Shown here piece after piece: positions 49,690 through 58,288 of a stretch of 64,000 nt of DNA (position 1 is its first letter; every line of letters begins with the position of its first letter). Location of the stretch: assembly GCF_000314975.1 (NCBI RefSeq), contig NZ_BAEN01000036.1, positions 1 to 64,000 of the forward strand, written 5' to 3'. The stretch comes from Aliiglaciecola lipolytica E3 (GTDB lineage Bacteria; Pseudomonadota; Gammaproteobacteria; Enterobacterales; Alteromonadaceae). The notes under the pieces were generated by a model. The model made no database searches. It was not told the DNA's origin and saw nothing but the letters and a program-made list of their open reading frames with translations. The position numbers and the translations under genes were made by a program.

Positions 49690-51379
49690 GATAAGCATTC
49701 ATCTTGTGCAGCTGTAACCAGGCTGCATTTTCATTTAAGGCCTCTATGCCAATGATTTTGATAACTCGTTGGTAACTTTCTATATTGTCTGTTTCAGAGT
49801 CGTGGGTTTCATCTAATAACGACATTCTATTCATCGCTTGTTGGAAGAAATAGCCAGTCCGCAAATAACGCTGACTAAGCTCTTCAAAGCCCATTTGCAC
49901 TGCAAAGGTTTTTAGCAACGCAGAGCTGATAAACGACATCGCGATAATAATGAACAAAATTGATGTAGAGAAAGCCGGAATAAGGTTAAATTGGATTTTC
50001 GCCACACTAAAAAACATCAATGCAATTGCTAAACAAAACAGAAAAATTGAATTGCGTTGATATTGTTTTGACTTGTTAAGTAAAGCAAATGCTCGGCCTC
50101 GTTCACCCCTTTGGCCATAAAAGTAATTTCGTTGATCTAATATCCAAACTTTACGCACATAATGAATATGTTGTTTGTTGGGTTTTGGCACTTGTAACAT
50201 GAGCTTATTCAGATTATCCACAATCCAATCCATCTCATATAATTTTGTTGTGCGATAGTTATTTGCGCTGTGATCGGGAATACCGGACAAATGCCAGAAA
50301 ATTTGCACTCGTAGATCTTCTGCAAATACTCGCCATTCTACATACTGTTCTTCTTTTGATTCTGATCCCACGAAAAAGAGCCAATATATGCTTACAACCA
50401 CCCCGACCAAAAACACATGGATTAAAAACCAACTTACTGTGGCATAAAGGCCTACATAAATTTGCTGGGCGAAGATGGCAAAGAAGGATAGGGTAGTGAT
50501 CCATTTCAACGATTTTAACCTTTGCTGTTGACGGATTTGTGCCAGACAATCGGCGACACAGTAGGCGTCAACTAGGTGTTTAATCGCAGCCAACGATTCC
50601 GTTGGCGGTTGTTCCCCAATAAGGTGAGCCAAACTCTCAGCTTTGTCTTTCTTTTTGATACGAAGCGCACCCGTATTAAAGCGCTCCGTTTTCGCTAAAA
50701 TTTCATTAAACAAGTCAACATTTTGCACACCATAAGCATCTATTGTCTTCCAACTGCCAATGTCTTTTTTGCTGCCCACACTTACAGGTAAACTTGCATG
50801 ACGACTTCGTGTACTGACCAACCATTTACAATAGGTTTTGTTGGGTTTAGAAAATAACAGGCTGCTTTCGTCTACTAATCCTTCAATACACATTCTTACT
50901 ACGTCGGCAGTGCCTCCGGGTTTTACTGCATAGGAACTTGAACCTTTATTGTGGTCTATTACACCATCCCATATGGCGATCAAATAATCAGAGCAACCGA
51001 CTAATGTTTTGCCTAGTGCAGTATACCCTTCCACTCTTGGTGAATTGGCTTCACGTTGGCAAATCTTCACTTCGGAACATTGTTCAAAGAGTCTGCGAAA
51101 GGTTTCTAACGATTGAGGAGACCTAAAGTCTTTTTCATATTCTTGTACGTCAAAGGGCAATACAGCTGTCACTTTCAATTTGAGTTTCAAAGCGACTTTA
51201 ACCATTAATTGGTCAGCTCCCTCTGCAAGCCCAGATAAAATTTGAATTGTACTTCTAGGACATTTTTTTTGCAGCGAGGTAAGTTCTTCAAGCAAGGCTT
51301 TTTCTAGAATGGGAATATCATGTTCTGGAATATCGCGATGACCAGTAACCCCTATGTTAATTGTGAGAGCTGAAGACAT
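49673..51379 (-). CDS. SLOG-domain protein with C-terminal four-TM (SLATT-like) region
   Basis: The 568-residue protein has a Rossmann-like N-terminal domain with GVTGHRD (10-16), SGLAEGADQ (49-57), AIWDG (135-139) and GGTADVV (155-161). This pattern is that of SLOG domains, which are thought to sense or process nucleotide-derived signals. A helical linker leads to two TM helices (about 293-313 and 317-338), a soluble segment (340-440) and two more TM helices (about 443-462 and 467-490). Fusion or pairing of SLOG with membrane SLATT domains is a hallmark of predicted nucleotide-signalled conflict systems with pore-type effectors. It is divergent from a TIR-TM-TPR gene across 215 bp. Effector activity is inferred. 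Confidence 0.75.
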   Translation of the reverse strand: MSSALTINIGVTGHRDIPEHDIPILEKALLEELTSLQKKCPRSTIQILSGLAEGADQLMVKVALKLKLKVTAVLPFDVQEYEKDFRSPQSLETFRRLFEQCSEVKICQREANSPRVEGYTALGKTLVGCSDYLIAIWDGVIDHNKGSSSYAVKPGGTADVVRMCIEGLVDESSLLFSKPNKTYCKWLVSTRSRHASLPVSVGSKKDIGSWKTIDAYGVQNVDLFNEILAKTERFNTGALRIKKKDKAESLAHLIGEQPPTESLAAIKHLVDAYCVADCLAQIRQQQRLKSLKWITTLSFFAIFAQQIYVGLYATVSWFLIHVFLVGVVVSIYWLFFVGSESKEEQYVEWRVFAEDLRVQIFWHLSGIPDHSANNYRTTKLYEMDWIVDNLNKLMLQVPKPNKQHIHYVRKVWILDQRNYFYGQRGERGRAFALLNKSKQYQRNSIFLFCLAIALMFFSVAKIQFNLIPAFSTSILFIIIAMSFISSALLKTFAVQMGFEELSQRYLRTGYFFQQAMNRMSLLDETHDSETDNIESYQRVIKIIGIEALNENAAWLQLHKMNAYQVQVS

Positions 51380-51523
51380 CAGTCGTTATTCCTTAACACT
51401 AAAACCCATGAATAGTATAAATTATCATCAATAACCCATTTGTTAAACCTGATTTTTATCTCAATGGATAGAGATTATCGGCTTGATAAAATCCATGTTC
51501 CCTTTTCTTTCATAAGCTAGTTG

Positions 51524-51529
51524 TATACT
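51524..51529 (+). promoter_or_regulatory. possible -10 of the TIR-TPR gene
   Basis: TATACT lies about 66 bp upstream of the ATG, in the 215-bp divergent spacer. No convincing -35 is seen at 16-18 bp, so activity may need a regulator. Confidence 0.3.
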
Positions 51530-51594
51530 ATTTGAACACATGTTGCTGTTGTAAATGTTATGTTCGCTCTTTCAATCTGACTCTGAGGAATAAA

Positions 51595-53655
51595 ATGCAA
51601 TACAGCGCATTTATTAGTTACAGCCACAAAGATGAAAAGTCGGCTCGTTGGCTTATGCGTAAATTAGAAGCTTATCGAGTGCCAGCTAAAATAATTGGCC
51701 AACCGAGTGAGTTTGGTATTGTTCCGCGTCGAATCGGAAAAATTTTTCGTGACCGTGATGAACTTCCAACAGCAGGTAATTTGAGCCGAACGGTCAATCG
51801 AGCGTTACAAAATTCTGCAGCGTTGATTGTCGTATGCTCTCCTGCGTCTGCTAAATCTAAATGGGTGAATTCCGAAATCGCCGAATTTCGAAAAATGGGT
51901 CGTGAAGACCGTATTCTATGTTTCATTGTAAGTGGCAATCCTCTCAGTACTGATCCTGACACTGCCTGTTTTCCCCCTGCTTTGTTGAAACCTGATGTCA
52001 GCGGTGAACCCGAACACGAACCACTTGCAGCAGACGCTAGGGCTGATGGGGATGGTAAAGACCGAGCGTTTTTGAAACTGGTTGCAGGTTTATTAGGCGT
52101 AGGATTTGATAGCCTAGCTCAGCGAGATGCTCAGCGCAGAAATAAACGTTTAGCATTAATTAGCGTAGGCTCTTTTACAGGGATGGCTTTTGCCACTGCA
52201 TTGGCGATAACTGCTGTCATTGCCCGTAACGATGCGCAACGTCGTCAAGACCAGGCTGAAGATATTGTCGGCTTTATGTTAGGTGATTTACGTGAGCGCT
52301 TACAAACTGTAGGACGTTTGGATTTAATGCGTTCGGTGGATGATAAAGCGACTAGCTATTTTTCAAAGCTTAACAAGCGGGATTTATCGGACCGCGCATT
52401 AGCAGAGCAAGCGCGTTCACTAACAGGTATTGGCGAAGTACGATTAAATGAAGGTGACTATCAATTGGCTATGGCCGCCTTTCGTGAAGCTTATGAACGC
52501 TCTAAGGCTTTGTATGAAAGAGATACCTCAAATGCAAAACGATTGTTCGATTTATCACAAGCTGAGTATTGGCTTGGTAACGTGGCTTGGCAGCAAGGGC
52601 GCTTAGATGATGCTGAAACATGGCTAAGTCATTACCGAGATAGCGCGATTAGATTGGCAGCAATGGACACGAGTAATCTAGATTGGCAAATTGAGGCTGC
52701 ATATGGTTATCAAAATCTGGCGATATTAGATAAAAGCCGTGGCAAATTTGAAAAAGCGGAAATAGCTATGGGGGAAGTGCGTGACCTTTATATCACTTGG
52801 TCAGAGCAAAACCCAAAAGACCTCAATTTGCGCTATGAGGCAGCTAATGCAGCGTCTTGGTTAGGGAGTTTAGCCATGCAGCAAGGAAATTTGCGGCAAG
52901 CTAAAATCTATTTCTTGGAACAACATGCTGCGATTAAAAAGAACCTTGAAGATGACCCCGATAATACAATTTGGCGGGAGGACTATTTATATGCCAATAT
53001 TTTATTGGCCAATGTAAAAATCCAGCTTGGTGAAACTCAAAGTGCTAATCGCTTATTTCTAGAAGCAACGAACATTGCTGAAGCCCTGTATCTGCAAGAT
53101 CCGGAGAATGCTTATTGGATGTTGGATTATGGTCGCTGCTTATGGTATCTGGCATTAATTACGCCCAGCAATGCGGAGAAGCATTTAAAACAAGCGGAAA
53201 ACTTGATTGGAAAAGCGTTCTCGCTTAAACAAAGAGAAGGCAGAACGTTACATTTCTACGGCGATTTAAAAATCGCTCAAAGCGAATATGCGCTATTAAA
53301 TAATCAGTTAGATTTAGCTACGAATTACATGCAACAATTTGAACAGAGTATCGTTCCAGCCTGGCAAGATTTAGACATGGAAAAAACCGAAGACTTTCGT
53401 TTAGTGTATTCTCGTGGACTTATTTTGAAGGGCAAGCTCGCGTCATTTGCATCTCAACCGGATACTGCTCAGAGTTTGTGGAAACAAGCATTGGGCGTGC
53501 TTATGGAGGATGAGTCCGATAACCTACCTTTTATTCGCCTATATGAGTTAACTAAAGTGCTAAACCTTCTTGGCGAAGAACAGCAACGAAAAGTACATCA
53601 ACAACGACTCGACGAATCCGGATTTATTGCTTTTAATGCATTTTCATTTGATTAA
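51595..53655 (+). CDS. TIR-domain, single-TM, TPR-repeat protein
   Basis: I chose ATG 51595 (GAGGAA Shine-Dalgarno five bases upstream) over the frame-open 51532, whose product starts with a Cys-rich stretch. The 686-residue protein begins with a TIR fold: AFISYSHKDE (5-14), a BB-loop-like FRDRDELPTAG (51-61), and CSPASAKSKWVNSE (81-94). Glu94 matches the catalytic Glu of NAD-cleaving TIRs. A hydrophobic helix (about 186-209) follows, then a long helical repeat region (about 270-680) with TPR-like patterns (ALAEQARSLTGIGEVRLNEGD). The TIR half would face the cytoplasm. Its neighbours are the SLOG/SLATT gene and the small beta-rich gene. Confidence 0.85.
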   Translation: MQYSAFISYSHKDEKSARWLMRKLEAYRVPAKIIGQPSEFGIVPRRIGKIFRDRDELPTAGNLSRTVNRALQNSAALIVVCSPASAKSKWVNSEIAEFRKMGREDRILCFIVSGNPLSTDPDTACFPPALLKPDVSGEPEHEPLAADARADGDGKDRAFLKLVAGLLGVGFDSLAQRDAQRRNKRLALISVGSFTGMAFATALAITAVIARNDAQRRQDQAEDIVGFMLGDLRERLQTVGRLDLMRSVDDKATSYFSKLNKRDLSDRALAEQARSLTGIGEVRLNEGDYQLAMAAFREAYERSKALYERDTSNAKRLFDLSQAEYWLGNVAWQQGRLDDAETWLSHYRDSAIRLAAMDTSNLDWQIEAAYGYQNLAILDKSRGKFEKAEIAMGEVRDLYITWSEQNPKDLNLRYEAANAASWLGSLAMQQGNLRQAKIYFLEQHAAIKKNLEDDPDNTIWREDYLYANILLANVKIQLGETQSANRLFLEATNIAEALYLQDPENAYWMLDYGRCLWYLALITPSNAEKHLKQAENLIGKAFSLKQREGRTLHFYGDLKIAQSEYALLNNQLDLATNYMQQFEQSIVPAWQDLDMEKTEDFRLVYSRGLILKGKLASFASQPDTAQSLWKQALGVLMEDESDNLPFIRLYELTKVLNLLGEEQQRKVHQQRLDESGFIAFNAFSFD

Positions 53656-53782
53656 TATTTGTACTATTTGAATTTGCGATTAGACTAATAATTGAACAAT
53701 TATGTTCTCAAAAGGCTCGTACTCTTTGAAAATATACTACTTTCATTGTGCGGGAGATTAATCTAAATCAAGGAAATGGACT

Positions 53783-54178
53783 ATGGATGTTACAGTTACG
53801 TTAGATGTGAGAAACTTTCCAAGCGCTGAAGGCAGCGGTTACACCAATATCGAAGCATCAAATAAAAATACCTATAGCTATCGCTTCACGGGGGGGCCGA
53901 CTAATGACGGTAATGTTAGTGAAATTACAGGGACCGGCCCTGCAAATATTACCGTCCAGGTGCAAGCCGATCCCAGATACCATATTAATAATATTACTTT
54001 TGCTAATAATCAAGCGAATGATTTGTCATGGAATTTAACCAATCCTCCTTATATTGCAACTATAACGGATACCAATGTAGACAATATTGATTCGGAGTAT
54101 TCGGTTAATATATTAGATACGGTGGCGAATGCGACTGTGTTATGTGATCCCTCAATTAAGAATCGACCTAATCGGTAG
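53783..54178 (+). CDS. small beta-rich protein linked to the TIR-TPR gene
   Basis: The 131-residue protein has AAGGA eight bases before its ATG. It is rich in Asn, Thr, Val and Ile, with alternating beta pattern throughout (VTVTLDVRNF, YSYRFTGGP, ANITVQVQADPRYHINNITF). There is no signal peptide or TM helix. It ends LCDPSIKNRPNR. I recall a RefSeq family named DP-EP with a similar terminal DPxIxNxP motif, but I cannot verify this. It follows the TIR-TPR gene by 127 bp on the same strand. It could be a sensor, a substrate or a regulator of that protein; none is shown. Confidence 0.7.
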   Translation: MDVTVTLDVRNFPSAEGSGYTNIEASNKNTYSYRFTGGPTNDGNVSEITGTGPANITVQVQADPRYHINNITFANNQANDLSWNLTNPPYIATITDTNVDNIDSEYSVNILDTVANATVLCDPSIKNRPNR

Positions 54179-54190
54179 CCAAAATTAGGT

Positions 54191-56161
54191 TTAATGCCCT
54201 TCTAATAGAAAATGTTCAATGCGTTCAACCCGGCGAGGTTTGCCGGAAATCACAATAACATCATTAGGCTGTAAGGGCTCTGTATAGTCAGGTTCTGCAA
54301 TTTCTAGGTTTTTGCGACGTAAGCCATGAACGCTAATTCTGCGTTTTATCAAATCTAATTGTTCCAAAGTTTTACCGACAGCGAATGCATCTTTGGTTAG
54401 CAAAATAGCATGCATAAACTCTAATTTATCTTTAGTACCATGGCTTATCAAGGTTGTTTCGCCGGGAAAAAATCCGTGCATATGGCGGTAGTGATCTTTT
54501 CGTTCAGACCGGACTCGTTTTAAGATTCGCGCCATAGGAATTCCGGATAGATGTAATATCTGTGAAACCAACATTAGGCTGCCTTCCAGAATTTCCGGAA
54601 CGACTTGGCTTGCGCCTGCGGCATATAATTCTTCAAGGTGATAGTCTTTTCTGGTGCGTACAACAATCGGTAAGTGCGGATGCATCTCTGCTATGATCTT
54701 AATGACGTTTAGTGCGCGTTGATGTTCATCAAATGTAATTAATACCAGTTTAGCCGAATCAATGCCCGCCGCTTTTAGAATATCAGGCTGAGTCACATCG
54801 CCAAACACCACAGGTTGCCCTGCGTTTCGACTTTCATTTACGCGAACGGGGTCGAAATCGACCACAATGAAAGGAATAGCTTCGATTGTGAGTAAGCGGC
54901 TTACCGATTGTCCAACACGGCCAAACCCTAGAATCAACACATGATCTTGCATTTCTGGATGGTAATTATCTTCATCCATCGGATCTAAGCTTAATTGTGG
55001 ATTTTTAATTATGTGTTTTGCTAAATTCAGGCTATTTTCAACCAGCCATGGAGTAAGTGCCATACTTAAAACGCCGATGGCCATCAGTACCGAACCTTGC
55101 TCCGCAGTTAATAGTTGGTGATTAACTGCTAACGCGGCAATGATAAAACTGAATTCACCTATTTGACAAAGCTTCAAACCAGCGGACCAACCATCGAGTT
55201 TGTCGGCTTTGAAAACCCATGCACATGCGCGAATTATCAGGGTTTTGACTAGCATAATAATGGCTAGCCCAAGCACTATCCAATGTAAATGTGACCACAG
55301 AGTTTGCATCTCTAAACGCATGCCAACGGTAATAAAAAATAGCCCCATTAGAATATCTCTAAAAGGTCTAATATCCGCTTCAAGCTGATGACGGTATTGG
55401 CTTTCACTTAACATCATGCCTGCCAAAAATGCGCCTAAAGCCATAGACAGTCCAAATGAATAAGTTAAACCCGCCGCAATTAACGCCACCAATATCGTTG
55501 TCAGTACAAATAACTCGTCAGTGCGCGTGCGTGCGACCTCATTAAATATTTTAGGCAGAAGCCATTTGCCAACCGACATCAATATGCCGACCACAACCGT
55601 TCCTTTTAGCAACGCCATGACAATGGCTAGCCACAAACTATTGTGAGATTGGTCTGATAATAATGGTACTAAAATTAATATTGGGACAACCGCAAGATCT
55701 TGAAACAGCAAGATACTTACTACCATTTGTGCGCGAGTGGTGTTGAGCGTACCTTGCTCGCTCATTTGTTTGATTACTATAGCGGTTGAAGACAGCGCGA
55801 TCATGCCTCCGATAACCACTGCTGCTTTAACGTCAAAACCGAAAAGACTCGCCAGCGCTGTGAATATCAGGGTGGTGACCAACATTTGCCCCAGGCCTAT
55901 ACCAAACACTAAATGGCGCATTGCCAATACTTTAGGTAAAGAAAACTCTAATCCTAAGGAAAACAAGAGAAACACAATTCCCAACTCTGCTATGAAATGA
56001 ATTTCTTCTGGATTATCAATGATTGCCAACATATGTGGCCCTGCGACTACGCCACAGGCTAAGTAAGCTAAGATGGGGGGTAAATTTACGCGTTTAAAAA
56101 TCCATACCGTAAAAACGGCAACGGTCATCAATATTAAAATACTGGCGAAACTCACGTGCAT
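54191..56161 (-). CDS. CPA2-family K+/H+ antiporter with RCK-N and RCK-C domains
   Basis: The 656-residue inner-membrane protein has about 12-13 TM helices (residues 1-385, including IHFIAELGIVFLLFSLGLEFS and MSMALGAFLAGMMLSES). A TrkA-N domain follows (about 408-525, VLILGFGRVGQSVSRLL with an acidic residue in VVDFD), then a TrkA-C domain (about 570-650, ending DVIVISGKPRRVERIEHFL). This matches KefB/YbaL-type exchangers; the longer C-terminus separates it from the 586-residue paralogue at 6 kb. It lies 12 bp from the convergent small gene and is not obviously part of the TIR locus. Confidence 0.9.
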   Translation of the reverse strand: MHVSFASILILMTVAVFTVWIFKRVNLPPILAYLACGVVAGPHMLAIIDNPEEIHFIAELGIVFLLFSLGLEFSLPKVLAMRHLVFGIGLGQMLVTTLIFTALASLFGFDVKAAVVIGGMIALSSTAIVIKQMSEQGTLNTTRAQMVVSILLFQDLAVVPILILVPLLSDQSHNSLWLAIVMALLKGTVVVGILMSVGKWLLPKIFNEVARTRTDELFVLTTILVALIAAGLTYSFGLSMALGAFLAGMMLSESQYRHQLEADIRPFRDILMGLFFITVGMRLEMQTLWSHLHWIVLGLAIIMLVKTLIIRACAWVFKADKLDGWSAGLKLCQIGEFSFIIAALAVNHQLLTAEQGSVLMAIGVLSMALTPWLVENSLNLAKHIIKNPQLSLDPMDEDNYHPEMQDHVLILGFGRVGQSVSRLLTIEAIPFIVVDFDPVRVNESRNAGQPVVFGDVTQPDILKAAGIDSAKLVLITFDEHQRALNVIKIIAEMHPHLPIVVRTRKDYHLEELYAAGASQVVPEILEGSLMLVSQILHLSGIPMARILKRVRSERKDHYRHMHGFFPGETTLISHGTKDKLEFMHAILLTKDAFAVGKTLEQLDLIKRRISVHGLRRKNLEIAEPDYTEPLQPNDVIVISGKPRRVERIEHFLLEGH

Positions 56162-56315
56162 AAATTTTCATTTCCGTTGTTCAACAGTGTCTAATCAATC
56201 CACTATTAATAATAGCAGTAATCAATGGCACAGGGATTGCTAATTAAATACTCATAAAATCATTTTTATCTTATTTATACACATATTCGCCAAAATTTTG
56301 GCAGGAGCATGCGCT

Positions 56316-57209
56316 TTGGAACACATGACACAGCTATATGATACTGCGTTAAACGACAGTAATTTGTTTAGCACCGACCCATACAAGGGTGGCTTAAGCC
56401 AACATGAGTCTCATCAAGTAATGCAACAATTAGCGTCAAGTATTGATTTGCACAAACTTTCAAGTGTGTTTTATCGTCAATTAAAAGCTAAGTTAAATCT
56501 GGATGCTCTGACGATCAACTTTTCAGATGGACTCGTGTCGCTTGGAGAAGCTGCTTCTTCCAATAATATAAAAACACTTGATCAGGTTAATCAGCATACT
56601 ATTTTCGCTACCTTAGTGTACTCATTTTCTAAAGTACTCAGTTTGCGGGAAGCCGCTATTCTCAACGAGTTACATCGATTGTTTAAATATCCGCTTAAAA
56701 ATGCGTTGGAATTTCATAGTATTAAACAATTAGCACTGAAAGATCATCTTACTTCTTTGGGAAATCGTGCACATTATCAAGAATCGGTTGCGCGATTGCT
56801 AAGTCAGGCCAAACGAAATGGGGAAGGGTTTGGTTTGCTCGTTATTGATATGGATAAGTTTAAAAACATTAATGATACCTATGGTCATCAGGAAGGCGAC
56901 AAGGTGCTTATGGCGACTGCGGATGTGTTACGACAATCTTTACGAGATACAGACTATGCATTTCGCTTTGGTGGGGATGAATTTTGTTGTTTGTTGCCAG
57001 GAGGCGACAGTGCGACCAATGGTCTAATCGCAAAACGTATTCAAAGACTGATGACTGAGTGCTCAATATTAGCTAAGCACCATATCTCTTGTAGCATTGG
57101 TAGTGCCGTTTACCAGTTTTCTGATTGCGAAAATAGCATATTTAATCGCGCTGATAAGGCGCTGTATATCGCTAAGCAAAATGGAAAGAACTGTTACAAT
57201 GCGGCTTAA
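56316..57209 (+). CDS. GGDEF diguanylate cyclase with I-site
   Basis: I chose TTG 56316 (AGGAG eight bases upstream). The 297-residue protein is cytoplasmic, with no TM helix. The N-terminal 150 residues are an unrecognised helical region (LSQHESHQVMQQLASSIDLHK). The C-terminal GGDEF domain (about 155-295) has the intact active site GGDEF (219-223) and an RxxD inhibitory site, RDTD, five residues upstream. It should make c-di-GMP and be product-inhibited. The N-terminal part is the likely input domain. It is divergent from the antiporter. Confidence 0.9.
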   Translation: MEHMTQLYDTALNDSNLFSTDPYKGGLSQHESHQVMQQLASSIDLHKLSSVFYRQLKAKLNLDALTINFSDGLVSLGEAASSNNIKTLDQVNQHTIFATLVYSFSKVLSLREAAILNELHRLFKYPLKNALEFHSIKQLALKDHLTSLGNRAHYQESVARLLSQAKRNGEGFGLLVIDMDKFKNINDTYGHQEGDKVLMATADVLRQSLRDTDYAFRFGGDEFCCLLPGGDSATNGLIAKRIQRLMTECSILAKHHISCSIGSAVYQFSDCENSIFNRADKALYIAKQNGKNCYNAA

Positions 57210-57260
57210 CTTAGTCGTAAGCGGCAAATAATTGCAGTCCTAACCGTTCTTAATCGGATG

Positions 57261-58100
57261 TTAAAACTCGATTTGCATGCCTTCTGCGGCCGCAAATACC
57301 GTTAGGTTGTCTTCAGCAATAGCGATGACTTCTTGGCAATGAGACTCTATTGCAGCAATATCATCGTCTGTTCTAATATGGTCGTGGCTATACAAAGCTA
57401 ACCGTTGAGCTCTACTTGCCAGCGCTAATTTTACCGCTTCTTCTGCTACTGAATGTCCCCAACCGGATTTGGCTGGCATATCTGATAGCATGTACTGCGC
57501 GTCATGAATAACAATATCTGCATTCATGGAAAATTCTACCCACTGCAAAAAGTCTGTTTCTTTGCGGTATGGCGGGTAAAGTTCATTGTCAGTGATGTAG
57601 GCAATTTTGGCTCCGTCGGCTTCAATCAAATACGAGCTGCCACTGCCTGGATGGTTCATCGCATGTCTAGATATTTTAGCTGAGCCAATTTTCCAACTAC
57701 TAATATGTTGCGGATAAGAGACTAATTCGATGTTGGATTGTAAAGATTTATAATGAACAGGGAAGTAACTTCCGGTCATTTGTTGCAGTATGGCGTCGTT
57801 TTCATCAAGGGTGGTCATGCCTGGAGTAATGAAAATATTCCTGCCCGGTTGATAAATAGGCGAAAAAAATGGAAAGCCTTGTATGTGATCCCAATGGTTG
57901 TGAGTCAAAAGTAGATGTACGTCGTTTTTTTTGGAAATTAACTTTTGACCGAGGTTTTTTATGCCTGTGCCGGCATCTAAAATTATATCCGTGCCATCAT
58001 CCAATTCTACGTGTACACAGGCTGTATTCCCACCATACTTAACATAATCGGGACCCGGTGCGGGAATGGAGCCTCTAACACCGTAAAACGTTAATCGCAT
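57261..58100 (-). CDS. metallo-beta-lactamase-fold hydrolase
   Basis: The 279-residue protein has the HxHxDH metal motif as THNHWDH (66-72), with His in MNHPGSG, Asp in HDAQY and a late His in YSHDH. The N-terminal VRGSIPAPGPDYVKYGGNTACV resembles phosphodiesterase-type members (PhnP, class-II cAMP phosphodiesterase-like). It may cut a cyclic or phosphodiester bond. Substrate unknown. It follows proS with a terminator between and has no partner. Confidence 0.85.
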   Translation of the reverse strand: MRLTFYGVRGSIPAPGPDYVKYGGNTACVHVELDDGTDIILDAGTGIKNLGQKLISKKNDVHLLLTHNHWDHIQGFPFFSPIYQPGRNIFITPGMTTLDENDAILQQMTGSYFPVHYKSLQSNIELVSYPQHISSWKIGSAKISRHAMNHPGSGSSYLIEADGAKIAYITDNELYPPYRKETDFLQWVEFSMNADIVIHDAQYMLSDMPAKSGWGHSVAEEAVKLALASRAQRLALYSHDHIRTDDDIAAIESHCQEVIAIAEDNLTVFAAAEGMQIEF

Positions 58101-58246
58101 AAATCATCTCTTTATTCGGTATTTAGTCCGTGCGAACTTTTGGTTTACAGATATTAGCATAGCGTATCACCTGATAATTCAACAAATAAGATACTAAGTT
58201 ATTCAAAGTTATTGAAAATCATATGGAAATAAAATAGAGCCTAGTT

Positions 58247-58275
58247 AAATACCAACCCAAAGGTTGGTATTTTTT
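58247..58275 (-). terminator. proS intrinsic terminator
   Basis: An 11-bp stem (AAATACCAACC / GGTTGGTATTT) with a CAAA loop lies 14 bp beyond the proS stop, before the promoter region of the metallo-hydrolase gene. T-run on the plus side and ATTT on the minus side. Confidence 0.85.
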
Positions 58276-58288
58276 CAGGTTTATATTT

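Noticed and set aside
51532-51594. Longer start of the TIR protein
   Set aside because: The extra 21 residues are Cys-rich (MNTCCCCKCY) with no ribosome-binding site, while ATG 51595 has GAGGAA at ideal spacing.
54191-56161. Antiporter as a fourth member of the TIR/SLOG locus
   Set aside because: CPA2 antiporters are widespread housekeeping genes. It is convergent to the locus, and a second one lies at 6 kb, so adjacency alone is weak.
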